Shown here: piece by piece, positions 14,621 through 21,893 of the stretch | Layout: every line of letters starts with the position of its first letter | Numbering within the stretch: the stretch's first letter is position 1 | Assembly (NCBI GenBank): GCA_963835055.1 | Contig: CAWIDU010000001.1 | Location: 62,001 to 126,000 of the forward strand | DNA from: CAWIDU01 sp963835055 | Lineage (GTDB): Bacteria > Patescibacteriota > Saccharimonadia > Saccharimonadales > UBA4665 | Direction: 5' to 3' | Length of the DNA: 64,000 nucleotides | The notes under the pieces: model-generated | Databases searched by the model: none | Told to the model about the DNA's origin: nothing | What the model saw: the letters and a program-made list of their open reading frames with translations, nothing else | Program-made: the position numbers and the translations under genes

Positions 14621-14719
14621 TTATTTCTTGTTTTGGGGTTTGACAATTTTGGGGGCTGGAGTGGGGGCCGTATTTTGGGCCATAACACGCAAGTTCTGGA
14701 GCATTTGCTCAGTGGTCAT
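14621..14719 (-). CDS. Possible 32-residue small protein
   Basis: An ATG at 14717-14719 opens a 32-codon frame (MTTEQMLQNLRVMAQN, then a Pro/Ala/Lys-rich tail ending PQNKK). It stops at the foot of the terminator hairpin 14600-14620. An AGGA motif lies 8 bases upstream of the start. The tail resembles a flexible nucleic-acid-contacting tail. No family is recognised. It lies downstream of the XRE gene on the same strand and could be expressed with it. Evidence is limited to start, stop and terminator placement. Confidence 0.4.
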   Translation of the reverse strand: MTTEQMLQNLRVMAQNTAPTPAPKIVKPQNKK

Positions 14720-14823
14720 AATAATCCTATCTAGTAATACGCGGGCTTTTTTGGTTTTTTATCTCAGCAACGATTGGTAACTATGAGCTGGCTCAAGCGC
14801 TTATGCTGTGAAATTTCTTACAG

Positions 14824-15369
14824 TTACTTGTCGGTCGATGGCGGCAAAAGCTTGGTCGGACTCTGGTACTTGGCTAGTAACAGCGCTCGCTGGATGGTTT
14901 GCAGAACCCTCTCGGCCTGTTCATAACTCATGCCGACGCGGGCCACTGGCACGACCGGGTGCTGGGACGACTGGGCGTTGGCTTGAGTGAAGTTCAGTGT
15001 CACGCCGCCGGGGTTGACCGTAACGTCCAGACCATCGCTGTACAAGGTGCGGACGTCAACCGCCAGCAGCATGACTACTTTGCTACCGGAAATTAGCTCG
15101 TCATCAGCCTTAAATTGGTCGGGCAACTCGCCGGAGTAATCGGCCAGCTCCCAGAGCTGCACCGCCTCACGATCCTGGACTCCAAAGTGATTGATCAACA
15201 GCATCAACACGTCCTCGCTGGGCCGCTCTTGGCCGGCCTCGATGCGCCGCAGTTGCTGTTCGTCAATTTCCACGGCACCAGAAACCTCGGCCACCGACTG
15301 GCGCGACTGTTCGCGGACGTATTTCAGGTGTTTGCCCAAGGTAATGAAAGGCGCTTCCGATTCACTCAT
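14824..15369 (-). CDS. XRE-family helix-turn-helix protein
   Basis: About 181 residues. An N-terminal HTH_3-type domain (about residues 10-65) contains GKHLKYVREQSRQSVAEVSG, IDEQQLRRIEAGQERPSEDV and LINHFGVQ, the standard XRE four-helix layout. The C-terminal half is a beta-rich domain (SGSKVVMLLAVDVRTLYSDG and a VTLNFTQA stretch) and a closing helix (SYEQAERVLQTIQRALL) of unknown role, possibly ligand binding or dimerisation. Two ATGs (15375 and 15369) follow a TATTAT box closely, so it is probably leaderless; the second is preferred. Targets are unknown. Confidence 0.85.
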   Translation of the reverse strand: MSESEAPFITLGKHLKYVREQSRQSVAEVSGAVEIDEQQLRRIEAGQERPSEDVLMLLINHFGVQDREAVQLWELADYSGELPDQFKADDELISGSKVVMLLAVDVRTLYSDGLDVTVNPGGVTLNFTQANAQSSQHPVVPVARVGMSYEQAERVLQTIQRALLLAKYQSPTKLLPPSTDK

Positions 15370-15438
15370 CTGCATCTATAATAAAACGCCCTCCCTGACA
15401 GTGCAAGGTCTGGCGACAGCCCTGTATAATGAGCGGTG

Positions 15439-16467
15439 ATGAACCCGCTGCCAAATGTCAGCCTAAACGCTTACTCCACCATGGGATTGGGCGGACTGGT
15501 CGCCTACACCGTAGAGGTGCATGATCGCATGGAGTTGTTGCAGGCGCTCAGCTGGGCCCAAGAGCACAAACTGCCGGTCGTTATGATTGGCGGCGGTAGC
15601 AATATCGTCTGGCGCGACGAAGGTTTCCCCGGCCTGCTAATTATTAACAAGGTCCTGCGCTACGAAACTTTCGAAGAAGACGAAACCAACGTTTATATAA
15701 CAGCCGGTGCCGGTGAGCTGTGGGACAGCGTCGTCGAGCGCAGCGTTCAAGCCGGTTTGACCGGCATTGAGGCCCTTAGTCTGATTCCGGGCAGCACCGG
15801 TGCCACGCCGATCCAGAACGTTGGCGCTTACGGCCAAGAAATTTCCCAAACCCTGACCACCGTCGAGGCTTTCGATACCAAGGCCGGGGATTATGTAACG
15901 CTGGCGGCCAGCGACTGCGGTTTCGGTTACCGGACCAGCCGCTTCAAGACCACCGACCGTGGCCGCTTCTATATCACGGCCATTACTCTGCACCTGACGC
16001 GCGGTAATCCGGAGCCGCCGTTTTACGGTGCTGTCCAGACTTATTTCGATAAGTACAACATCACCAGCTACACGCCGACTGGGTTGCGCCAGGCGGTAGT
16101 TGCCATTCGGCGCGCCAAGCTGCCAGACCCGGCAACTGTCCACAATACCGGCTCCTTCTTCGCCAATCCAGTCATTGACGAGAGCCGATACATTCAGCTG
16201 GCAGAGAGTTACGATCCGATACCGCACTGGCCGACCGATGACAAGCGTGTCAAAATCTCGGCCGCCTGGCTAATTGAGCAAGCTGGTTTCAAAGATTTCC
16301 ATGACAGTGCTACTGGCATGGCCACTTGGCCAACCCAGGCCCTAGTCCTAGTCAACGAGCATGCCAAGAAAACAGCTGACCTCCTGGCTTTCAAGCAGAA
16401 AATTATCGACGGCGTTCACGCGAAGTTCACTATCACGCTCGAGCAAGAGCCAGAATTACTGCCGTAA
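15439..16467 (+). CDS. murB: UDP-N-acetylenolpyruvoylglucosamine reductase
   Basis: A 342-residue FAD enzyme that makes UDP-MurNAc. Seen: NAYSTMGLGG near the start, the FAD-binding VVMIGGGSNIVWRDEGF, GIEALSLIPGSTGATPIQNVGAYGQEI, then GYRTSRFK and a C-terminal NTGSFFANPVI with the catalytic Ser, and SAAWLIEQAGFK. The length and the Tyr-loop region match type I (E. coli-like) MurB. The start was set at ATG 15439: a TATAAT at 15425-15430 ends 8 bases before it, so the message is leaderless; a GTG 3 bases upstream is less likely. It precedes glyA, which is convergent. Confidence 0.94.
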   Translation: MNPLPNVSLNAYSTMGLGGLVAYTVEVHDRMELLQALSWAQEHKLPVVMIGGGSNIVWRDEGFPGLLIINKVLRYETFEEDETNVYITAGAGELWDSVVERSVQAGLTGIEALSLIPGSTGATPIQNVGAYGQEISQTLTTVEAFDTKAGDYVTLAASDCGFGYRTSRFKTTDRGRFYITAITLHLTRGNPEPPFYGAVQTYFDKYNITSYTPTGLRQAVVAIRRAKLPDPATVHNTGSFFANPVIDESRYIQLAESYDPIPHWPTDDKRVKISAAWLIEQAGFKDFHDSATGMATWPTQALVLVNEHAKKTADLLAFKQKIIDGVHAKFTITLEQEPELLP

Positions 16468-16476
16468 AACTCTAGG

Positions 16477-17754
16477 CTAGTTATCGCTGGGCAACGGAAA
16501 ACGCAAGGCGAATTGCTTAACTTCGTCTCTTAACTTGTTAAGCTTTGCTTCATCTTCTCTGTTATCGATGGCTTGCTTCATCCAACTGGCAATCTGCGCC
16601 ATGTCTTTTTCCTTCAGCCCGCGGGTAGTGATGGCCGGCGTGCCTAAGCGAATGCCGCTCGGCCGGAAAGGCGGCAACGGATCGTCGGCGACGGCGTTCT
16701 TGTTGAGCGTCAGGCCAATCTTGTCGAGTGCTTCCTCAACCACCTTGCCGTCCAGGCCAAAACTTTTATGGACGTCGGACAGAATTAGGTGGTTGCTGGT
16801 ACCGCCGCCGATCAGCCAGAAACCTTCTTTTTTCATTGCTTCTGCCAGTGCATTAGCGTTGACAAGAATCTGTTTAGCATAGGCTTTGAACTCCGGCTTG
16901 AGGGCTTCGCCGAAAGCCACCGCTTTGGCAGCAATGATGTGCTCGTGTGGGCCGCCTTGCAGCCCTGGAAAATTAGCCCGGTCAATCAGAGTCGGGATAT
17001 TTTCTAGCGTTTTTTCGGGAGCTTTCAGCGGATTGCCGACCGTGCCCTTGCTGAGAATCATACCGCCGCGCGGTCCGCGCAAGGTCTTGTGCGTGGTGGT
17101 CGTGATGACATGGAAACCGTAATCGAAGGGGTTCTTAGCCACACCAGCAGCGATTAGTCCAGCAATATGGGCCATGTCGGCCATCAACAGAGCGCCGACT
17201 TCGTTGCCAATCTCAGCGAACTTGGCATAATTCAGCTCACGCGGGTAAGCGCTGAAGCCAGCCAAGACGATTTTCGGTTTGTGCTTCTGCGCCAGACGGC
17301 GTAGTTCATCATAGTCAATTTCGCCGGTGGCCGGGTCTTTCATCTTGTATGGAATGAAATTATAGAGTTTGGCGGATTGGGTCATTGGATTGCCATGCGT
17401 TAGGTGGCCGCCGTGACTGAGATCCATGGCCAGAATGCTGTCGCCCGGCTCCATCCAGGCGAAGTAGACGATTTCGTTGGCTGGTGCTCCGGAGTGTGGC
17501 TGGACGTTGGCGTGGTCGGACTTGAAGAGTTGCTTGGCTCGGTCAATGGCCAGTTGCTCGACTTTGTCGGTGTTATCTTGGCCGCCATAGTAGCGTTTGC
17601 CGGGATAGCCTTCGGAATATTTATTAGTGAAAACGCTGCCCATGGCGTTCAGGACATCGCGGCTGACGTAATTCTCGGACGGGATTAATTCTAGGCCTTC
17701 GCGCTGGCGTTTTTCTTCGGCGGCAATCAGTTGGGCTACGAGTTTGTCATCCAT
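16477..17754 (-). CDS. glyA: Serine hydroxymethyltransferase
   Basis: A 425-residue PLP enzyme that converts serine and THF to glycine and methylene-THF. Seen: ELIPSENYVSRDVLNAMGS, YPGKRYYGGQDNTD, the cofactor segment VQPHSGAPANE, LSHGGHLTHG, the Asp in LLMADMAHIAGL and the PLP lysine in THKTLRGPRGG, then GLQGGPHEH and a late RLGTPAITTRG. All catalytic positions are kept. GAGGAG lies 7 bases before the ATG. It links to folD and folA in one-carbon supply and to glycine for the cell. It is divergent from the XRE-MurA gene with about 130 bases between. Confidence 0.96.
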   Translation of the reverse strand: MDDKLVAQLIAAEEKRQREGLELIPSENYVSRDVLNAMGSVFTNKYSEGYPGKRYYGGQDNTDKVEQLAIDRAKQLFKSDHANVQPHSGAPANEIVYFAWMEPGDSILAMDLSHGGHLTHGNPMTQSAKLYNFIPYKMKDPATGEIDYDELRRLAQKHKPKIVLAGFSAYPRELNYAKFAEIGNEVGALLMADMAHIAGLIAAGVAKNPFDYGFHVITTTTHKTLRGPRGGMILSKGTVGNPLKAPEKTLENIPTLIDRANFPGLQGGPHEHIIAAKAVAFGEALKPEFKAYAKQILVNANALAEAMKKEGFWLIGGGTSNHLILSDVHKSFGLDGKVVEEALDKIGLTLNKNAVADDPLPPFRPSGIRLGTPAITTRGLKEKDMAQIASWMKQAIDNREDEAKLNKLRDEVKQFALRFPLPSDN

Positions 17755-17842
17755 AACATGCTCCTCACTTTAGTTTCAGTATAAATCAGTGGCGAGGAGA
17801 ATGTTAGACCATAGTTGTAGTTTAACATAGGCCATTTTCGTC

Positions 17843-17872
17843 TTGCAATTAAAATATCAAATATGGTATGAT
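17843..17872 (+). promoter_or_regulatory. Promoter of the XRE-murA gene
   Basis: TTGCAA at 17843-17848 and TATGAT at 17867-17872 with 18 bp between. The expected start of transcription is about 3-4 bases before the ATG at 17883, so the message has almost no leader. Confidence 0.6.
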
Positions 17873-17882
17873 TTTGCGGTCT

Positions 17883-19406
17883 ATGGCCACAACCAATCAG
17901 AAAATAGGTCAACTTATTGCTCAAGTACGACAAGAAAAGGACCTAACCCAGGCGGAATTCGCCAGACGCCTCAATACCTCGCAATCAGCTGTCAACCGCA
18001 TCGAGCACGGGCGCCAAAACCTCAGCCTGGAAACACTTGGTCGGATCAGCGACGTCCTCAACAAACAGTTGATCAGTATTAATGAAGGGGCACTGAATCT
18101 CTACATCGAAGGCGGCCACGAGCTGAAGGGCGAGATCACCGTCAAGACCAGCAAGAACGCCGCCGTCGCCCTGCTCTGCGCCAGCCTGTTGAACCACGGT
18201 ACTACGCGACTGAAGAGCGTCGCCCGCATCGAAGAAGTCAACCGCTTAATTGAAGTGCTGACCAGCATCGGTGTCCACGTCCGCTGGCTGCCGAACAACG
18301 ACCTCGAGATCAAGCCACCGGCCAAACTAGACCTGGCCAACATGGACAAGGCAGCGGCCCGCAAAACGCGCAGCGTCATCATGTTCATCGGCTCCGTCAT
18401 GCACCTCGAGAAAGCTTTTCAAATCCCCTATGCCGGCGGTTGTGAACTAGGGCGGCGAACTGTTCTGCCACATTTGTACGCGCTCGAAGAATTCGGCGTT
18501 GATGTCGTCACCAAAGGTGGCCATTATAACGTGACGGTCACCAAGCGCCTGCCGAAGCGCAGCGTTGTGCTCTACGAATCCGGCGACACGACAACTGAGA
18601 ACATCCTGATGGCGGCCGCCCTGACCCCTGGCGAAACGGTTATCAAGATGGCCAGCGCCAATTACCAGGTCCAGGATTTATGCTTCTTCCTGCAGAAACT
18701 GGGCGTCAAGGTCAGCGGTATCGGCACTACCACCTTGCATGTCCAGGGCCTCAAGCAGATTCGTAAGAACGTCAGTTACGCGCCCAGCGAGGATCCGGTG
18801 GAAGCCATGACTTTCATTTCGGCAGCCGTGACCACCGATTCGTCAATTACCATTCGCCGGGCACCGATTGAATTCCTGGAATTAGAGCTGCTCAAGTTGG
18901 AGAAAATGGGTTTGCGTTACGACCAGAGCCAGCCATACAAGGCCGAGAATGGCCAAACCGACCTGGTCGACCTCAAGATTCACAAGCACCACGGCGAATT
19001 AGAGGCGCCGCTAGAGAAGCTTTATGGTCGTCCCTTTCCCGGCCTGAACATTGATAACCTGCCCTATTTCGTACCAATTGCCGCTGTCGCCAAGGGTCGG
19101 ACGCTAATCCATGACTGGGTATACGAAGACCGAGCGCTGATGTACACCGAAATGAAAAAAATCGGCGTCAAGATTGACCTGGCCGATCCGCACCGGGCTT
19201 TCATCGAGGGTCCGACGCGCTGGCGAGCGGCCGACATTGTCTGCCCCAGCGGTATCCGCCCAGCAGTGATGCTGCTCATTGGTATGCTGGCTGCCGAAGG
19301 CAACTCGATCTTACGCAACGTTTATACGATTAACCGCGGTTACGAAGACCTGGCCGCTCGGCTGAACAGCCTCGGTGCCCACATCACCATTCAGCACGAT
19401 ATCTAG
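17883..19406 (+). CDS. murA: XRE DNA-binding domain fused to UDP-GlcNAc enolpyruvyl transferase
   Basis: A 507-residue fusion. Residues about 5-60 form an XRE helix-turn-helix (IGQLIAQVRQEKDLTQAEFA, then NTSQSAVNRIEHGRQNLSLE). From about residue 72 runs a full MurA/EPSP-synthase-like domain that commits UDP-GlcNAc to the wall pathway. The substrate Lys-Asn is in TSKNAAVAL, the catalytic Cys in YAGGCELGRR, the catalytic Asp in FPGLNIDNLP and the late Arg region in YEDRALMYTEM. MurA normally has about 420-430 residues and no DNA-binding part, so this could be an enzyme that also reads DNA and reports wall-precursor supply. The start at 17883 follows a promoter at 17843-17872. Confidence 0.92.
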   Translation: MATTNQKIGQLIAQVRQEKDLTQAEFARRLNTSQSAVNRIEHGRQNLSLETLGRISDVLNKQLISINEGALNLYIEGGHELKGEITVKTSKNAAVALLCASLLNHGTTRLKSVARIEEVNRLIEVLTSIGVHVRWLPNNDLEIKPPAKLDLANMDKAAARKTRSVIMFIGSVMHLEKAFQIPYAGGCELGRRTVLPHLYALEEFGVDVVTKGGHYNVTVTKRLPKRSVVLYESGDTTTENILMAAALTPGETVIKMASANYQVQDLCFFLQKLGVKVSGIGTTTLHVQGLKQIRKNVSYAPSEDPVEAMTFISAAVTTDSSITIRRAPIEFLELELLKLEKMGLRYDQSQPYKAENGQTDLVDLKIHKHHGELEAPLEKLYGRPFPGLNIDNLPYFVPIAAVAKGRTLIHDWVYEDRALMYTEMKKIGVKIDLADPHRAFIEGPTRWRAADIVCPSGIRPAVMLLIGMLAAEGNSILRNVYTINRGYEDLAARLNSLGAHITIQHDI

Positions 19407-20771
19407 CTAGGCGACTTGGCCGGAACGGGCCGGCGATATCCAAGTGGTACGCACTTGCTCGCGGTGGATGATTTTCTTGTAGTCTTTGAGGCAACGGAAA
19501 ACAGCCGCTATCTGGACAACGTCCATAGCGTAGAACAAAACGTACATGCCCAAGGCCAAGAAGCTCATTTGGATCTTCTGCCTCGTTCGCAAATGCTCGT
19601 CGGGCCAGACCGTCCACAAGGCATAGAGCGTAATTAGGACGTAGGCACCTATCAGGATGGTCAGCATGTGGTGGCTGATGCTGAGATAAATAATATAGCC
19701 CAGAAGTAACGGCTCGCTGATCAGCAATAACTCGCCAATAATTGCCATTGGTAACCGATAAACAGTTAGACGGCGCGTATATTTTTCATCATTTGAGTTG
19801 TAAAACAGGTGTCGATATTTGAAAAGGTTTTGCAGGCTGCCGAGCTTCCAGCGATAGCGTTGCTTCAGCAAGGCTCGGTAAGTCTGAACACCTTCGGTAG
19901 AAGCCAGAACATCGGCCGCATAAACGATTCGATTGTGTCGGTTGCCCTGGCTGGCCACGGCTTTTAAGCTCAGGCCGATATCTTCTGTCAAAGTATCGGT
20001 ATCATATAGTCCGATTTCATTCAGTAATTCACGGCGATAGGTTGAAGCCACGCCACCGATGATAAATTCGCATTTAGCTAGGGTGTAGAACTTCTTGGAG
20101 CGGTAGCCAATCATGTGCTCGAAGCGCTGCAAAACAGACAGCCAGTTATCGCCACCCATAATTCGGACGTTGGCGGCGACGCCCATGACATAGGGGTCGT
20201 CGAAATAAGCCACGGCTCGCTTGATGGCTTCGGGGTGCAGAACGGAGTCAGCATCAAGACACATAACCAATCGGCCGTGGGCATGGTTAGCAATGGCGTT
20301 ATTCATCGCCGCCCCCTTGCCTTTGTTGGTCTGCTCGACGACGGTTATCTTGACATTGCTAACTTTGGCGCAGAAATAGCGGCGCCCCAGCCTTTTGCTG
20401 CGCCCGCGCCGTGCCATATAGGTTTCGCGACGAAACTGCGGTAAGCTGCGCATGTAACGGCGCACGACTTTAACCGTGTCATCGGTTGATCCGTCGTCGA
20501 CGACAATAATCTCAACCCGTTTGTAGCTGCTGGCTCTGATGGAATCGAGCGTCCGCTCAATACCAACCGATTCGTTGTGAGCCGGTATAACCACGCTGAC
20601 CAGTGGCCAGCTGCGTTTCGGTTTGTGCTTTAAGTCGCGAGAGGTTTTGCGGAACTGCTTGATGTCATACAGATTAGCGCCCACCATGAAGGCGCCAATG
20701 TGAGCCATGCTTACCAGGTTCATGAAGGCTATGGCATAGAAAAAGGGGTTGCTGATGACTATGGTGCTCAT
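19407..20771 (-). CDS. Processive family-2 glycosyltransferase (PgaC/hyaluronan-synthase-like)
   Basis: A 454-residue membrane protein. An N-terminal helix is followed by a GT-A domain: VSVVIPAHNES, the first Asp in VVDDGSTDDT, the second in CLDADSVL, the acceptor-site TEDIGLSLKA and the QRYRWK form of the Q(Q/R)xRW motif of processive beta-transferases. Three to four further helices form the translocation channel. A 60-residue Arg-rich insert before VEQTNKGKGAAM is unusual. It probably makes and exports a beta-linked polymer such as poly-N-acetylglucosamine. The secreted deacetylases at 21894 and 25312 could then modify it. Its start overlaps the sortase stop by 4 bases, so they share a transcript. 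Confidence 0.85.
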   Translation of the reverse strand: MSTIVISNPFFYAIAFMNLVSMAHIGAFMVGANLYDIKQFRKTSRDLKHKPKRSWPLVSVVIPAHNESVGIERTLDSIRASSYKRVEIIVVDDGSTDDTVKVVRRYMRSLPQFRRETYMARRGRSKRLGRRYFCAKVSNVKITVVEQTNKGKGAAMNNAIANHAHGRLVMCLDADSVLHPEAIKRAVAYFDDPYVMGVAANVRIMGGDNWLSVLQRFEHMIGYRSKKFYTLAKCEFIIGGVASTYRRELLNEIGLYDTDTLTEDIGLSLKAVASQGNRHNRIVYAADVLASTEGVQTYRALLKQRYRWKLGSLQNLFKYRHLFYNSNDEKYTRRLTVYRLPMAIIGELLLISEPLLLGYIIYLSISHHMLTILIGAYVLITLYALWTVWPDEHLRTRQKIQMSFLALGMYVLFYAMDVVQIAAVFRCLKDYKKIIHREQVRTTWISPARSGQVA

Positions 20772-21352
20772 ACAACCCTCTGCAACGTGAAGTCAAACAA
20801 CTGGCGGTTTTGGTAGAACAGTCCGGTGCAAGTCTGAAGGATTAATTTTGGTTGGCTGCTGGGGGCAAAGACGGCTGCCGAATCAGTCGGGCTGACCACT
20901 TGGACGCTGGCCAGCTGATAATAAAAAGCGTGGCCGTTATCAGTGGTCACGATTGCCAAAGCACTGGGTTGAATATTGTGCAGTGAAGCAAAAACCGCTT
21001 TGCGGTAATGGCCATAAATAAAAGTCGCGCCGCTCTGGTTATTGGGCTCAGGCGTTACCGTGGCATACTGGGCTTTGTCGAGTGACAATGTCCACACCCC
21101 GGTCTTGGCATTGTAATAACCGGGAATAATCGATAGATCGATATTTAGGCTCGGTATATTCAGTGCGATGGGGTTGCCGCTAATATAGTTAGACGCTGGG
21201 GGCGTTGTCGAGACAGCGGCAACTTTGGGGGGCGCCACTGGAGCCGACTGGATTGATACCTGCTGGGTTCTGATAATTTGTATCAATAAGAAGGCTCCGC
21301 CCAGCAGCAAGGCGATTCCCAGGATATTAAAAAGTGCAAATTTCTTGGACAT
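20768..21352 (-). CDS. Sortase (class D/E-like transpeptidase)
   Basis: A 194-residue membrane-anchored sortase, starting at ATG 21350-21352 behind GGGAG. One N-terminal membrane helix (LFNILGIALLLGGAFLLIQI), a Pro/Thr linker, and then the catalytic domain: ALNIPSLNIDLSI, the catalytic His in IYGHYRKAVFASL, the catalytic Cys in ILQTCTGLF and the Arg in YQNRQLFDF. It joins LPxTG-type proteins to a surface acceptor. The gene upstream encodes a tiny LPNTG protein, the obvious substrate, and a terminator-like hairpin lies between the two, which would keep enzyme levels below substrate levels. Confidence 0.9.
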   Translation of the reverse strand: MSKKFALFNILGIALLLGGAFLLIQIIRTQQVSIQSAPVAPPKVAAVSTTPPASNYISGNPIALNIPSLNIDLSIIPGYYNAKTGVWTLSLDKAQYATVTPEPNNQSGATFIYGHYRKAVFASLHNIQPSALAIVTTDNGHAFYYQLASVQVVSPTDSAAVFAPSSQPKLILQTCTGLFYQNRQLFDFTLQRVV

Positions 21353-21372
21353 AAATCTCCCACCAGAAATGT

Positions 21373-21417
21373 AAAAAGAGGGGCGCATCATCCTATGATG
21401 ATTACAACCCCTCCCTT
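21373..21417 (-). terminator. Attenuator-like terminator between the LPNTG gene and sortase
   Basis: On the minus strand GAGGGG pairs with CCCCTC and an inner ATCAT with ATGAT, followed by five T. It lies just after the LPNTG stop codon and before the sortase Shine-Dalgarno sequence. Partial read-through would give a high substrate to enzyme ratio. Confidence 0.75.
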
Positions 21418-21429
21418 ACTATTTCTGTA

Positions 21430-21612
21430 TTAAGCCTTGTAGGCTCGTTTTGCCACAAAACGCACGAGCGTTGAGGCCACTATGGCTGAACCAACCACTA
21501 TAGCCGTCAAAGCTACGATCTGTAGAATGACATTCCCACCGGTGTTAGGTAGAAGTACGGTACCGCCAGCTACGCTAGCTAAACCGCCACCACCTTTGCC
21601 TCCTTCGTACAT
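21430..21612 (-). CDS. 60-residue LPNTG cell-surface protein
   Basis: A very small sortase substrate. The start was chosen at ATG 21610-21612 because GGGAG lies 8 bases upstream, the same spacing type as the sortase gene; an earlier ATG (21627) has none. Only about 20 residues precede the sorting signal: a Gly-rich MYEGGKGGGGLASVAGG, then LPNTGG, about 22 hydrophobic residues and the basic tail RFVAKRAYKA. There is no room for a classical signal peptide plus a folded domain, so the anchored product would be a Gly-rich peptide of about 20 residues. A 16-bp perfect palindrome (21633-21648) lies upstream. Confidence 0.8.
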   Translation of the reverse strand: MYEGGKGGGGLASVAGGTVLLPNTGGNVILQIVALTAIVVGSAIVASTLVRFVAKRAYKA

Positions 21613-21632
21613 AAGGCAATCTCCCATTAGGT

Positions 21633-21648
21633 ATTAAGTTAACTTAAT
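21633..21648. promoter_or_regulatory. 16-bp palindrome upstream of the LPNTG gene
   Basis: ATTAAGTTAACTTAAT is self-complementary. It lies 20 bases before the chosen start of the LPNTG gene. The arms resemble those of the operator at 12692 (GTTAAC core), so a DNA-binding dimer is conceivable. A hairpin CTTACC/GGTAAG lies about 30 bases further upstream in the same leader. Confidence 0.4.
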
Positions 21649-21893
21649 TTGGGGCGAAGAATAGATCGACTTACCGTAAAGGTAAGCCTCAAGACCCTTC
21701 GAATTCCCAAACTGCTTCTGATAATACACTATTGATGCAAGTTTGTAAAGAACATTATTTAGTTATCTTTCTTATGCTTAACATGTTTTATTAATGTTAT
21801 TGCTTAAACTACAAAAATAGTTTGCAATTTATATAGATTTGGTGTATAACAGATGGATTGGAAATTATTTTTTTTGGGAGGCAGTAGTTTAGA

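Noticed and set aside
14497..14688. Minus-strand frame with PAAGFEPATPWFEAKYSNPL
   Set aside because: This is the well-known false frame read across a tRNA gene, here tRNA-Arg(TCG).
21660..21720. Riboswitch in the leader of the LPNTG gene
   Set aside because: Only a 6-bp hairpin (CTTACC/GGTAAG) is seen; no known aptamer consensus can be matched by eye.
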